From NCBI RefSeq assembly GCF_004138325.1, contig NZ_SBLB01000012.1, positions 97,900 through 161,899 on the forward strand: a DNA stretch of 64,000 bases. The letters are read 5' to 3'. The notes beneath the pieces were generated by a model. That model was not told the origin of the DNA. It was given only the letters and a program-made list of their open reading frames with translations, and did not search any database. Positions 8,074 through 17,373 of the stretch are shown in pieces (within the stretch, counting starts at the first letter, position 1; the number at the start of each line of letters is the position of its first letter). The translations under genes were made by a program, and so were the position numbers. The stretch comes from Spirosoma sordidisoli. GTDB lineage: Bacteria; Bacteroidota; Bacteroidia; Cytophagales; Spirosomataceae.

Positions 8074-9140
8074 TCTACAGATGTATCGTCTAAAGAGTAC
8101 TGAACATATAGCGTCTTCACTAAAACCATTCCGATGACCAGCAATGGAGCAGCCATAATCAGCCCCAACGTACCGGCAAATGCGCCAATAATGAGCTGTG
8201 CTGTCAGCAACAGGGCAGGCGGGATATCGTTGAGTTTCTTCTGAATCAGGGGCGTGACTAGGTTGCTTTCGACAAACTGAATGGCCACGTACAACCCCAA
8301 TACGTACAGAGCCTGTTGCGGGCCGTCGAGCAGGGCAAATAACAGGGCCGGAATGAGGGCCAGCACCGGGCCGAGGTTCGGAATAAACGTGATGAGGGCG
8401 GCAAACAGGGCCAGAATACCCGCAAGCGGGACACCCAGCAACGACAAGCCTACATAACTCAGTATCCCCACGATAGCCATCGAACAGAGCGTGCCCAGCA
8501 GCCAGCCCAACAGGTCCGCGTCGATTCGGGCCAAAATATGCCGCGCCCGCTGCCGACCTGCCGGGGGTACTAAACTGACCAGGCCATTAACGTACAGTTT
8601 TGGCTCGGCCATCAGAAACAGGGCGAGAAAAAAGACGACGTACAGGTCAGTGAACGTGTTGATCGTCCCCGACACAACGCCGAATACCCGCCCGGCCAAC
8701 CGCCTGCCGCCCCCGCCCCCTTCCAGGATTTTGTCGGGCGATTGAGGAATCTGATCCACCAACTGGCGACCCCAGCTTGTTTGTTCCAACTGCCGCCGGG
8801 CGTTTTGCAGTACGTTAGGCAGCTCTTTTTGCAACTCCTGCGCCTGTGCGCCAATCTGTGGAGCTACCAACGTACCGATGCCGACCAACGTACCCACGAG
8901 TACCAGCCCGACAACCAGCAACGACCGGCCTTCGGGCCAGCGGGTTTTGCGGCTCACCCACCGGGCCGCAGCCCGCATGGGTACGGCAACGAGCACCCCC
9001 GCCAATAGCAATAGCAGAATATCGAAGGCAGCTCCCAGGAGCCAAACTATCCCGATGAATAACAGCGTGATTCCAACCGCTATGCAAACACGCCGGACGA
9101 AATCGGATTGTGAAGGAGGCAGTTGCGATTGGTCCATCAT
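8067..9140 (-). CDS. AI-2E family (YdiK/PerM-like) membrane permease
   Basis: Inner-membrane protein of 357 residues. The AI-2E/UPF0118 family includes exporters such as YdiK, TqsA and some Na+/H+ antiporters. The N-terminus has paired helices (CIAVGITLLFIGIVWLLGAAF and ILLLLLAGVLVAVPM), a hydrophilic periplasmic stretch at about residues 90-150, and a C-terminal membrane block with the family signature FIPNLGPVLALIPALLFALL and QFVESNLVTPLIQKK. The start was taken at the ATG pair 9135-9140 (MMDQSQ); the longer frame adds only nine residues without clear purpose. It is the last gene of a minus-strand series that begins with the RND pump. Substrate is unknown. Confidence 0.9.
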   Translation of the reverse strand: MMDQSQLPPSQSDFVRRVCIAVGITLLFIGIVWLLGAAFDILLLLLAGVLVAVPMRAAARWVSRKTRWPEGRSLLVVGLVLVGTLVGIGTLVAPQIGAQAQELQKELPNVLQNARRQLEQTSWGRQLVDQIPQSPDKILEGGGGGRRLAGRVFGVVSGTINTFTDLYVVFFLALFLMAEPKLYVNGLVSLVPPAGRQRARHILARIDADLLGWLLGTLCSMAIVGILSYVGLSLLGVPLAGILALFAALITFIPNLGPVLALIPALLFALLDGPQQALYVLGLYVAIQFVESNLVTPLIQKKLNDIPPALLLTAQLIIGAFAGTLGLIMAAPLLVIGMVLVKTLYVQYSLDDTSVEV

Positions 9141-9216
9141 AGTTGTTGACAATGAGTTACAAATCAACGCAGATCAGTTGTTGGAAACAGCATCCGTTCC
9201 GGCTTTTCATGCATGG

Positions 9217-10068
9217 TCAGGTTTTGGTCAAAGGCGCATGTGATGCTGCTTGATGGTTGCGTTGCTCTGTGACTAAGCTCTTAACTATCAAGTAAATACC
9301 CAGCATAATGGCCGGGATGCTCAACAACTGCCCTACGTTTAACGGCATCTGATTTTCAAACGCGACCTGATTTTCCTTCAGGAATTCGTAGCCGAATCGT
9401 AACGTGAAAACCCAGACGAAAAAAATGCCGAGTAACAGGCCCTGGGGCGTTTCTCTTTTAGTCCGTCGCCACATCGTCAGCAGTACACCAAACAGGAGCA
9501 GGCAGGTTAGGGCTTCGTAGAGTTGGGCCGGGTGTCGAGCTACAGGGGCGTACTCCGTATTGTTGACAAAAACGACCCCCCACGGCAGGGTGGTAGGCCG
9601 ACCAACGATTTCTGAATTCATCAGATTACCCAAGCGAATAAAGAACCCACTGAGGGCGACGACGATAGCAATCCGATCCGCTACCCACAAGAACGATTGG
9701 CCGCGACTACGCCGGGAACGGACGTACAATAACAAGCCCGTTAGAATGCCAATGGCCGCGCCGTGGCTGGCTAACCCGCGATAAGGAGGCAAAATCACCT
9801 CCAACGGATGCTGCCACAACGTTGCCGGTTCGTAGAAGAGAAAATGCCCTAATCGGGCACCGACCACCGTGGACACAACCATATAGATCAGCAACGAATC
9901 GACATCGCTGGCGGGCTTGCCTTCTTGGCGAAAAATAGAGCTAATTAGTTGGCTACCAATCAGAAAACTCAGGGCGAAGAACACGCCATACCAGCTTATG
10001 GCAAACGGGCCAATCTGAACTATGTCGGGGGTAACCGTCCATGTTATGTAGCTTAACATAGTGTTCAT
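9217..10068 (-). CDS. lgt: Prolipoprotein diacylglyceryl transferase
   Basis: Inner-membrane enzyme that transfers diacylglycerol from phosphatidylglycerol to the lipobox Cys of prolipoproteins. The conserved positions are present: the HG segment GLASHGAAIG with its essential His, the Lgt signature RLGNLMNSE (canonical RxGNFxNxE), RHPAQLYEAL and FRFGYEFLKENQ. About seven membrane helices are predicted. ATGs at 10083, 10068 and 10059 are all possible; a start at 10068 or 10059 removes a basic prefix and fits the family better. It lies 49 bases upstream of the AI-2E gene on the same strand. An lgt inside a metal island is probably a second copy serving the many lipoproteins encoded here (adaptors, DUF305 protein, beta-propeller); this is inference. 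Confidence 0.95.
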   Translation of the reverse strand: MNTMLSYITWTVTPDIVQIGPFAISWYGVFFALSFLIGSQLISSIFRQEGKPASDVDSLLIYMVVSTVVGARLGHFLFYEPATLWQHPLEVILPPYRGLASHGAAIGILTGLLLYVRSRRSRGQSFLWVADRIAIVVALSGFFIRLGNLMNSEIVGRPTTLPWGVVFVNNTEYAPVARHPAQLYEALTCLLLFGVLLTMWRRTKRETPQGLLLGIFFVWVFTLRFGYEFLKENQVAFENQMPLNVGQLLSIPAIMLGIYLIVKSLVTEQRNHQAASHAPLTKT

Positions 10069-10140
10069 CGTCCTAATAGCCATATCATCCCGGATGTCGT
10101 CAGAGGCACTGGCCTACAGACGTTGTCAATAGCAACGCTG

Positions 10141-10758
10141 TCAATCGACAGGTTTTTTCTCATGTTTGTCGAGTTTTAATTTGGCTGAACCAACCGTGGT
10201 TGACGGATGATGCCGGGTAAGGCTACGTTGCTGACGGTGGCAAAATTGATACGCATTGACCAATCCGTAGGAACCGTGGGCATCGGTGTCGCTCAATTGC
10301 CCGTTTCGCATCTGCCGGAGCAGCATCAGCATACAACTGTCGCCACGAAACACGCGCCGACAGGTACGTTTGTCGAGGTAATGAATCTCACTGTCGGGCG
10401 TGAGACTAAAATGATAATCTTCCCGCCGGGAGTCACCGACCCAATCTTCGGTGCGGTAAATAGACAACGGGCCTTGTTGCATCACCTCGTAGGTGTCCTC
10501 TCTGTAGAACCGGTACGTCTCGCCCTGATTGGTGCGGTAGCCCCAAACCGAACGGCTCGACAACCGTTGCCGGTTACCAGCCCCATCGACGAAAACGATC
10601 TGCCGCCCGCGCGATTTGGTCCACACCGATTTGACCCAGGGGTTATCCGTCGTAGCCTCAGAACTCCGCATGAGCTGGTAGGTGGTGCGGTCGCAGTTAG
10701 TTAGACCGACCACTATCAGCAAATAGAACAGAGTACGTAGTCTATTTCGACTGCCCAT
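10141..10758 (-). CDS. Putative lipoprotein of unknown function
   Basis: Protein of 205 residues with a basic N-terminus, a hydrophobic stretch LFYLLIVVGL and a Cys at position 22 (GLTNC). Asn at -1 makes the lipobox imperfect, but such boxes occur in Bacteroidetes. The body reads like a beta-rich domain with repeated charged pairs, including WGYRTNQGETYRFY and SIYRTEDWVGDSRRE. The C-terminal region has a Cys-x13-Cys (CRRVFRGDSC, then CHRQQR) and ends in a basic tail. No family is recognised. The gene follows the RND adaptor by about 40 bases on the same strand and precedes lgt by 73 bases, consistent with a lipoprotein made alongside the pump. Confidence 0.65.
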   Translation of the reverse strand: MGSRNRLRTLFYLLIVVGLTNCDRTTYQLMRSSEATTDNPWVKSVWTKSRGRQIVFVDGAGNRQRLSSRSVWGYRTNQGETYRFYREDTYEVMQQGPLSIYRTEDWVGDSRREDYHFSLTPDSEIHYLDKRTCRRVFRGDSCMLMLLRQMRNGQLSDTDAHGSYGLVNAYQFCHRQQRSLTRHHPSTTVGSAKLKLDKHEKKPVD

Positions 10759-10800
10759 AGTCTTATTTGGTTGCTTAAAACGGGCATAACCCGTTCACAA

Positions 10801-11910
10801 TCAGCGAACGGCGATGCCTTCCTTGATGTCGTCGCGGGCGTTGACGATAATCCTGTCGTCGGCCCGCAGGTTGCCAAACACTTCCGTGAGCGGACCGGCT
10901 TTCTGCCCCCGGCGCACAGGTACGTACTGCGCCCGCCCGTCGGTCACGCGGATCACGTACTGCCGTTCGGTGGAGGTGACGACTGCCGTAGTCGGCACAG
11001 CCAGGGCACCCGGTGTGCCGGCAGTGGGCAGGGTCAACTCGGCAAACATGCCGGGGCGCAGGGTGCGGGTGGGATTGGCCACGTCGATCTCCACCGTTTC
11101 GGACCGAAATTGCTGGTTCATGCTGCCTGATCGCCGGTTGATTTTGCCCGTAAATTCCCGGCTCGGCATAGCGGCCACCGAAAAGCGAACCGTGCTGCCT
11201 TCGCGCAGGCCCACGCTGTAGGTTTCGGGAATGTCGGCCACCAGCCGCAGGCGGTTTTGTTGTTGCAGCACCAGCATCGGCCCTTCCATCTTGGCCCCCG
11301 ATCCCACCAGCGCACCGGGGTGTACGTTCCGCTCGGTGATGATACCGTCGAAGGGTGCCCGCACGGTCAGGTAGTCCCGGAGTTTGGTCAGGGCGCGGTA
11401 GTTGGCCCGCTCGCCCAGCACCGACGCGCTGTCAGAGCGAAGCCGGGCCTGCGCCGTTTCCAGGTCCAGTGCCGACACCGAACCGGGAATTTTATTGCTG
11501 GCCCGCAGTCGCCGGTAATGTTCGCGGCTGGCCGTTAGCATCACCTCGGCTTTGAGCGTGTTCGACCGGGCGGCCACCAGCCGCTCCTCCGTTTCGGGGG
11601 CATCGAGGATCATCAGCACCTGCCCCCGCCGAACGGCACTCCCCCGGTCGACCAGCACTCGTTCCACGAAGCCATTGGCCCGTGGGTAAATGCTGACCTC
11701 TTGATAGGCCCGAAACTGGCCCGGCAACTGCACCGACGGGCTGACCCGCTGCCGGGAAACGGTGCCGACCTGGTAGGCGGGTGCCGACGCGGTAGGTTCG
11801 GCGGTCGTCTTTTTGTGGGGCTTGTCTGCCGATTCGGACGAGGTGCACTGCTGAAAAAAGCCGCCCAGCCCCAACAGGGCCAGTACGTAGCTATAAGGGG
11901 TGATTTTCAT
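10801..11910 (-). CDS. RND efflux periplasmic adaptor (membrane fusion protein)
   Basis: Adaptor of 369 residues that links the RND permease to TolC across the periplasm. The start at 11910 gives MKITPYSYVLALLG and a candidate lipidation Cys at residue 22 (FFQQC); the longer open frame lies over the permease gene and is a shadow. Domains in order are a barrel-sandwich N half (PRANGFVERVLVDRGSAVRRGQ), an alpha hairpin at about residues 130-190, the C half of the lipoyl-like domain (VRAPFDGIITERNVHPGALV), then the beta-barrel and a membrane-proximal domain with LTLPTAGTPGALAVPTTAV. It overlaps the permease stop by 20 bases. There is no CPMH or CPICGM metal domain, unlike the adaptors at 32-35 kb, so this pump may be a drug or general efflux pump. 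Confidence 0.93.
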   Translation of the reverse strand: MKITPYSYVLALLGLGGFFQQCTSSESADKPHKKTTAEPTASAPAYQVGTVSRQRVSPSVQLPGQFRAYQEVSIYPRANGFVERVLVDRGSAVRRGQVLMILDAPETEERLVAARSNTLKAEVMLTASREHYRRLRASNKIPGSVSALDLETAQARLRSDSASVLGERANYRALTKLRDYLTVRAPFDGIITERNVHPGALVGSGAKMEGPMLVLQQQNRLRLVADIPETYSVGLREGSTVRFSVAAMPSREFTGKINRRSGSMNQQFRSETVEIDVANPTRTLRPGMFAELTLPTAGTPGALAVPTTAVVTSTERQYVIRVTDGRAQYVPVRRGQKAGPLTEVFGNLRADDRIIVNARDDIKEGIAVR

Positions 11911-14900
11911 ACGCTTCGGTCTGAGCTTGTTCTTTATGAAATTGATCGGCGGTGTCGTCGGCCATCTGCACGGCGTAGGCCGATTCGGTCGGTAGCAGCG
12001 AAGGATCATGGAAAGGGGTGCTGCGCTGTAGCCAGACATACACCTGGGGTACGATGTAGAGCGCGGCCAGCGTGGAAGCAATCAGGCCACCAATAACGGC
12101 CCGGCCCAGTGGGGCTACCTGCTCCCCGGCCTCGCCCGTACCGAGGGCCATCGGAATCATGCCCGCAATCATGGCAAACGACGTCATCAGCACGGGCCGA
12201 AGCCGAACGCCCACACTGTCAACGGCGGCCCGGTGGGTGTCGCGGTACTCCCAGCGCAACCGCTCGGCATTGGTCACAATAAGAATGGCGTTGGCTACCG
12301 AAATGCCCACCGACATGATGATGCCCATGTACGATTGCAGGTTGAGCGTGCTGCCCGTCAGCAACAGCAGCCCAATGGCCCCCACAATCACAGCGGGCAC
12401 GGTTGACAAAATGACGAACGAGAGTTTAAACGACTGGTAGTTAGCCGCCAGCAGCAGGAAAATAACCAGGACGGCCACGCCCAAGCCGACCTGCAAACTG
12501 TCCAGCGTTTCGGTCAGCAGCGACGACATTCCTTTTACGGACGTGACTAATCCCTTGGGGGCCTCACCCAGATCCGTCAGCGTCTGCTCAACGGCCCGCG
12601 TGGCCGTACCCAAATCACTACCGTGCAAATTGGCCGACACCGTTACAAACCGGCGGGGTCCGGTGCGGTCGTACTCACCGGGCAGCGTATCGACCGAGAA
12701 CGTCGCCACGTCGCTCAACACGGGCCGTACCTGCCCGGCCACCAACGGAATTTCGCCCAGTTGCGCCATGTCGCTCATGGCGTATTCAGGCACCTGCACC
12801 TGCACCTGATACGTGTAGGCCGAGCGTTTGTCGAGCCACTGGTTTTTCTCCGTAAAGCGGCTCGACGAGGTCGATGCCGTAATGGAACGGGCGGCTTGTT
12901 GCAGGCTCAGGCCCATCATGGCCAGCTTCTGCCGATCCAGGGTGATGTTGATGACCGGAAACTTCAGCGGCTGCACAATCCGTACGTCGCGCAGGTAATC
13001 AATCTTTGCAAGGCCCGCCACCACCTGCCGGGCGTAGGTTTCGATCTGCTGCATGTCGCGCCCAGCCACCTGTACCTCGATGGGCGTGGCGGCTCCCCCG
13101 CTCATCAGTTTTTCGGTCAGGTCGGCGGGTTCAAACGAAACCGTCAGATCGGGGTACTGCTCGGTGACGGCCTTCCGAATCCGCTCTTTTACGGCCTGCA
13201 TGTTGGCGTGGTAGGCTTTGTTGAGAGCCACTTTGATCACGGCATCGTTCGGGCCGGTGGTGCTGACGTACAGGTTGGTAGTGGCGTAGTTGGTGGGCAC
13301 CACGCCCACGTAGGCCGACGATACCGCCAGGTTGCCATCGGTAACGGCATCAACCAGCGTAACCAGTTGTTTGGCTCGCTCCTCGGTTCGTTCGAGCCGG
13401 GTGCCGTCGGGCGTTTTCATCCGAATGACCATCTGCCCGGCGTTGAGCTGGGGGAGCATATCCTTACCAATCAGCACAAAACCCAACCCAGCCAAGAGCA
13501 GGACCAAGACAAAATAGAGACTGATAATCAATTTATTGCGCGTCAACAGGCCCTCCGTTTGACGTACGAATCCATTGCGTACCCGGTCAAACAAGCCGGG
13601 CTTTTTGTCGGCCACCTCCGCGTCTGCTTGCGTGGGGGGATGGGCGTGCGTTTTGAGCAGCCAGTTGGCCAATACCGGCACCAGGCTCTGAGCCAGGAAA
13701 TAGGACACCGTCATGGCAAAGCCGATGGAGAGCGACAGGGGCAAAAACATGGCCCTGGGTACGCCCGACATGATGAACGATGGCGCGAACACGGCCAGAA
13801 TACAGAGCAGAATCAGCAGCAGCGGCAGGGCCACCTCTTTACAGGCATCGTAAATAGCCTGTTTCTTCGTCTTGCCCATCTCCAGGTGCTGGTGGATGTT
13901 TTCGATGGTCACCGTTGCCTGATCGACCAGAATACCGATGGACAGGGCCAGCCCCGACAGGGTCATGATGTTGATGGTTTGCCCGGCCAGCCCCAACAGC
14001 AGCACCCCCGCAATCACCGACACCGGGATGGTGATGATCACGATGAGCGACGAACGCCAGTCGCCCAGAAACAGCAGCACCATCAGGCCCGTCAGGATGG
14101 CCCCTAAGCCGCCCTCAAACAGCAGGCTTTTCACGGCGTTGATTACGAACACCGACTGGTCGAACTCATACGACACCTCGATGTCATCGGGCAGCAGACT
14201 CCGCATTTCGGGCAGTTTGGCCTTCAGCCGGGTCACCACGTCCCAGGTGGAGGCATCGGCGGTTTTCACCACCGGGATGTACGATGAGCGGCTCCCGTTG
14301 ACCAGCGCGTAGCCCGCCGTGACGTCGGAGGCATCGGCTACGGTGGCCACATCGCGCAGAAACACACTGCGGTGGCCTTCGGTTACGATGGGAATCTGCC
14401 CGAAGTCTTCGACCTGATCTTCCAGCGAATTGAGTGTGGTGATGTAGGTCGAATTGTCGATGCGAATATTGCCCGACGGGGTCATGGCGTTGTTGGCGGC
14501 CAGGGCTTCGACCACCTCATCGGGCGAGATGTTCAGGCTGCGGATCTTCTGGGGATCGAGGTTAATGACCACCGTGCGGGCGTTGGTGCCGATGGGGGGC
14601 GGGGCCGTCAGGCCGGGAATGGTCGAAAACAGGGGCCGGATGCGCGTGGAGGCCATCTCGTGGATCTCGCGCAACGGGCGGGTTTTGCTCGAAAACACCA
14701 GGTCTCCAATGGGTACCGAGGATGCATCGTAGCGTACCACCTGCGGGGGCAAGGCTCCGGGCGGGAAAAACTTCATGGCCCGGTTTACCTGGATGGCGAC
14801 CTCCGCCGATGCCTGCGCCATATCGACCCCCTCATAGAAAGCCAGTTTCACGATGGTCAGGCCCTGGGTGTTGCGGCTTTGAATCTCTTTGATGCCCCCG

Positions 14901-15121
14901 ATATACAGGAACTGATCCTGCATTCGGGTGGCAAAAAAGCCTTCCATCTGGGCGGGTGACATCCCGCCGTAAGGTTCAATGACGTAGATAGTCGGCGAAT
15001 TGAGCCGGGGAAAAATGTCGATGGGAATGCGCAAGGCAGCCAGCACCGAGAAAACCACCACACCGGCCACCACCACCAGCACGGCAATGGGACGCTTCAA
15101 CGACGTTGAGAGTAAGGACAT
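11891..15121 (-). CDS. RND efflux permease (AcrB/HAE-like)
   Basis: Inner-membrane proton-driven exporter of 1,076 residues, full length for the family. It starts with the TM1 segment RPIAVLVVVAGVVVFSVLAAL, then the RIPIDIFPRLNSP motif. The TM4 proton-relay segment reads GILVDQATVTIEN at about residue 400. It has a single Asp there, as in heavy-metal RND pumps, where AcrB has Asp-Asp. The second half repeats the fold (ILVIFLLLAANYQSF, then MGIIMSVGISVANAILIVTNAERLR). Its order with TolC and the adaptor and the short gaps (11 bases to TolC) show a three-gene operon. Whether it exports organic compounds or metal cannot be read from the sequence. The divergent two-component system at 16,696 is the likely regulator. 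Confidence 0.95.
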   Translation of the reverse strand: MSLLSTSLKRPIAVLVVVAGVVVFSVLAALRIPIDIFPRLNSPTIYVIEPYGGMSPAQMEGFFATRMQDQFLYIGGIKEIQSRNTQGLTIVKLAFYEGVDMAQASAEVAIQVNRAMKFFPPGALPPQVVRYDASSVPIGDLVFSSKTRPLREIHEMASTRIRPLFSTIPGLTAPPPIGTNARTVVINLDPQKIRSLNISPDEVVEALAANNAMTPSGNIRIDNSTYITTLNSLEDQVEDFGQIPIVTEGHRSVFLRDVATVADASDVTAGYALVNGSRSSYIPVVKTADASTWDVVTRLKAKLPEMRSLLPDDIEVSYEFDQSVFVINAVKSLLFEGGLGAILTGLMVLLFLGDWRSSLIVIITIPVSVIAGVLLLGLAGQTINIMTLSGLALSIGILVDQATVTIENIHQHLEMGKTKKQAIYDACKEVALPLLLILLCILAVFAPSFIMSGVPRAMFLPLSLSIGFAMTVSYFLAQSLVPVLANWLLKTHAHPPTQADAEVADKKPGLFDRVRNGFVRQTEGLLTRNKLIISLYFVLVLLLAGLGFVLIGKDMLPQLNAGQMVIRMKTPDGTRLERTEERAKQLVTLVDAVTDGNLAVSSAYVGVVPTNYATTNLYVSTTGPNDAVIKVALNKAYHANMQAVKERIRKAVTEQYPDLTVSFEPADLTEKLMSGGAATPIEVQVAGRDMQQIETYARQVVAGLAKIDYLRDVRIVQPLKFPVINITLDRQKLAMMGLSLQQAARSITASTSSSRFTEKNQWLDKRSAYTYQVQVQVPEYAMSDMAQLGEIPLVAGQVRPVLSDVATFSVDTLPGEYDRTGPRRFVTVSANLHGSDLGTATRAVEQTLTDLGEAPKGLVTSVKGMSSLLTETLDSLQVGLGVAVLVIFLLLAANYQSFKLSFVILSTVPAVIVGAIGLLLLTGSTLNLQSYMGIIMSVGISVANAILIVTNAERLRWEYRDTHRAAVDSVGVRLRPVLMTSFAMIAGMIPMALGTGEAGEQVAPLGRAVIGGLIASTLAALYIVPQVYVWLQRSTPFHDPSLLPTESAYAVQMADDTADQFHKEQAQTEAYENHPL

Positions 15122-15132
15122 ACGAAACGGGA

Positions 15133-16518
15133 TTAACGACGGAACAGGGTGTAAAACGCAGCAAAATCATTGGTGGCCAGGGCGCGTTGCAGCCGAAGCT
15201 GAACGGCCTGCGTTCGGGTCTGCACGGCTTCTTTTTCTACTGTCGTGAGCAGGGTAAGCGCGTCGGTCAGGCCCAAAATGGTTTCCAGGCCGTTGTTGTA
15301 CAGCGACAACCGCTGGGCGTAGGCCGCTTGGGCCGACCGGAGGGCCGAGGGTAATTCGGTTAGTTGCCGTTGCAACACCGTAAGCTGGGCATCGGCGGTA
15401 CTCAGGCTATTCTGGAGCTGCACCTGCCCGAGGGCCAACTGATTGCGGGCCTCCTCGACGCGGAACTGTTGCAGCCGAACGCGCGAACCAGCCCGCTTCA
15501 GATCCATCAGGTTCATGGTGGCGGCTACGCCGAGCAGGTAGTTGGTGCGGCTGTAGGCCAGGCCCGACCCCAGCGGCCCGAAATTATTTTCCACGTCTAA
15601 GCTCGTGCCCCGCGCCCAGGTAGCCGCCAACAGCGACAGCCGGGGCAGGGCCGATTTTCGGATCAGGTCAATTTCGGTGGTCTGCCGAATCACGAGCCGT
15701 TCGCCCACCCGCAGCAGCGGATGGTTAGCCGTGGAAGCGGGGGCCAGCACGGGGGCCAGCAGGGGTTCCGGGCGGAAGGCGGTGTCGATCTGAATCTGCT
15801 CAAGCGGGCGACCCGTCAGCGTAGCCAACTGCACCCTGGCCCGTTCGTAGTCTTCCTCCACCCGCAGGTAAGCCAGCCTGGCCCGCGAGAGGGCCACGTT
15901 GGCCAGCGAGGAATCCAGGCCGGGCTTGATGCCGTTACGCACCAGGTTGCTGATAATTTGCCGCACCGTATCGACGCGGGCCAGGTTTTGCCCCTCGATG
16001 CGCCGGGTTTGCTCGGCCCAGAACACGTCCAGGTACGCCCCGATGACCGCCTGCCGCAGGTCGAACTGTTCGCGTTCCAGCCCGGCTTCCCCCACGGCCA
16101 CCTCCGCCCGGATGAGTTGATCTTCGGCGGCAAACCGACCAAAGTTGAACACCTCCCAGTCGGCACTGGCCAGGGCAATGTTTCCCGTAGCTAAGTTCCC
16201 ACTGTTGTCGGCCCGGCGTGCGCCGGAGGTGGGTACGATCAGTCCCAGTGAGAAATAAGACCCCGACAACCCGTTGGCTGTGCCTACGTTGGTCTGGCTG
16301 TGCAGCCGCACGTTGGGCAGTCGGTTGTCGCGCACCACCTGGGCGTTGGCCCGGAGTGCTTCGACAGCCGCCCGTTGGGCCGCTAGCGTGGGGTATTGCG
16401 ACAGCGAAGCCTCGACGGCCCCTTCCAGCGTCAGGGGCTGGGCGAGCGTCACGGACAAGCCCGGCAGAAAAGCCAACAGGCAAAGCAGGTAAAACCAACG
16501 TGGGTGTAAACAGATCAT
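15133..16518 (-). CDS. TolC-family outer-membrane efflux protein
   Basis: Outer-membrane channel of 461 residues and first gene of the RND operon. The signal peptide (WFYLLCLLAFLPGLSVTLAQ) is followed by the typical OMF opening LTLEGAVEASLSQYPTLAA. Two homologous halves of coiled helices and short strands follow, for example GAYLDVFWAEQTRRIEGQ in the first half and NQLALGQVQLQNSLSTADAQ in the second. The length is usual for the family. The gene faces the regulator gene across the 177-base gap at 16,519-16,695, which must hold its promoter. Confidence 0.93.
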   Translation of the reverse strand: MICLHPRWFYLLCLLAFLPGLSVTLAQPLTLEGAVEASLSQYPTLAAQRAAVEALRANAQVVRDNRLPNVRLHSQTNVGTANGLSGSYFSLGLIVPTSGARRADNSGNLATGNIALASADWEVFNFGRFAAEDQLIRAEVAVGEAGLEREQFDLRQAVIGAYLDVFWAEQTRRIEGQNLARVDTVRQIISNLVRNGIKPGLDSSLANVALSRARLAYLRVEEDYERARVQLATLTGRPLEQIQIDTAFRPEPLLAPVLAPASTANHPLLRVGERLVIRQTTEIDLIRKSALPRLSLLAATWARGTSLDVENNFGPLGSGLAYSRTNYLLGVAATMNLMDLKRAGSRVRLQQFRVEEARNQLALGQVQLQNSLSTADAQLTVLQRQLTELPSALRSAQAAYAQRLSLYNNGLETILGLTDALTLLTTVEKEAVQTRTQAVQLRLQRALATNDFAAFYTLFRR

Positions 16519-16695
16519 AACATCAGCCGTTGACTAGGAGAAACGGCCCTACACGGGCCAGCTTAACCTGCTCAAAGGAACCACCTCACTTCTTAGAGAC
16601 CTCTGAGAGAGTTATTACAATCTGATGAGAATGAGCTTGTGGCCCGTAGGCAACGGACCTGCTTGCGTACTTTCGGCGGTCAAACAGATAAGATT
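16519..16695. promoter_or_regulatory. Divergent control region between the RND operon and its two-component system
   Basis: The 177-base gap holds the start regions of both divergent transcripts. Around 16,593 an imperfect inverted repeat CTTAGAG-AC-CTCTGAG (one mismatch) sits near the middle and is a plausible response-regulator site. No TAnnTTTG box was convincingly placed. Confidence 0.4.
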
Positions 16696-17373
16696 ATGAA
16701 CGTACTGGTTGTCGAGGATGACATCGAATTGAACCAATTCATCCAAAAGGGATTACAATCAGAAGGCATCGGTGTATCCGTAGCCTATGACGGTATTATT
16801 GGCCGCTCGTTGATCAATGAGCATCAGTACGACGTAGTCGTGTTGGATGTCAATATGCCGGGTATGAACGGCTACGATCTGTGCCGCTTTGTCAAACAAA
16901 ACTGGCCCGCGATCCCGGTAATTATGCTGACGGCTCTCAGTAGCCTGGATAATAAGGTGATGGGCTTTGAGTCAGGGGCCGACGATTACTTAGCCAAACC
17001 GTTCGCATTTAAGGAATTGGTATTCCGTCTGAAGGCCCTGGCTCGCCGACACCCGTCCCGTGCACCACTGCCGAAGCGATTGGAATTACTCAACTTGGTT
17101 GTCGATACGGAATCGCATCAGGTGTGGCGGGCGGGCGAGCGAATCTCGTTAACCGCCCGTGAGTATGCGCTGCTCGAATACCTACTGATTAATCAGGGGA
17201 AGGTCATCAGCCGCATTGATCTGTTGGAAAACGTTTGGGATGTACATTTCAATACCAACACCAATGTGGTCGATGTCTATGTTAATTATCTACGCCGTAA
17301 GGTGGATCATATCGAGCCAAAACTGATTCATACGGTGTTTGGCGTTGGTTACCTGATGAAGGCTGAACCATGA
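16696..17373 (+). CDS. OmpR-family response regulator (CusR/CopR-like)
   Basis: Response regulator of 225 residues. The start at 16696 gives MNVLVVEDDIE; the open frame upstream adds 19 residues with no domain. The receiver domain has the acidic pair Glu-Asp-Asp, the phospho-acceptor Asp51 in VVVLDVNMPGMNG and the Lys in YLAKPFAFKEL. The winged-helix domain spans about residues 125-223 and ends HTVFGVGYLM. Its stop overlaps the histidine kinase start (ATGA). Divergent from the RND operon and followed by copper-related DUF305 genes, it is a good candidate for controlling one or both. The CusR/CopR comparison rests on context and general length, not on a diagnostic residue. Confidence 0.92.
   Translation: MNVLVVEDDIELNQFIQKGLQSEGIGVSVAYDGIIGRSLINEHQYDVVVLDVNMPGMNGYDLCRFVKQNWPAIPVIMLTALSSLDNKVMGFESGADDYLAKPFAFKELVFRLKALARRHPSRAPLPKRLELLNLVVDTESHQVWRAGERISLTAREYALLEYLLINQGKVISRIDLLENVWDVHFNTNTNVVDVYVNYLRRKVDHIEPKLIHTVFGVGYLMKAEP

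Noticed and set aside
12623..14107. A 494-codon open frame on the plus strand opposite the RND permease gene.
   Set aside because: It lies entirely inside a full-length conserved permease on the other strand, has no signal, membrane or family motif, and its His/Gln/Arg-rich composition is what the complement of a high-G+C coding frame gives.
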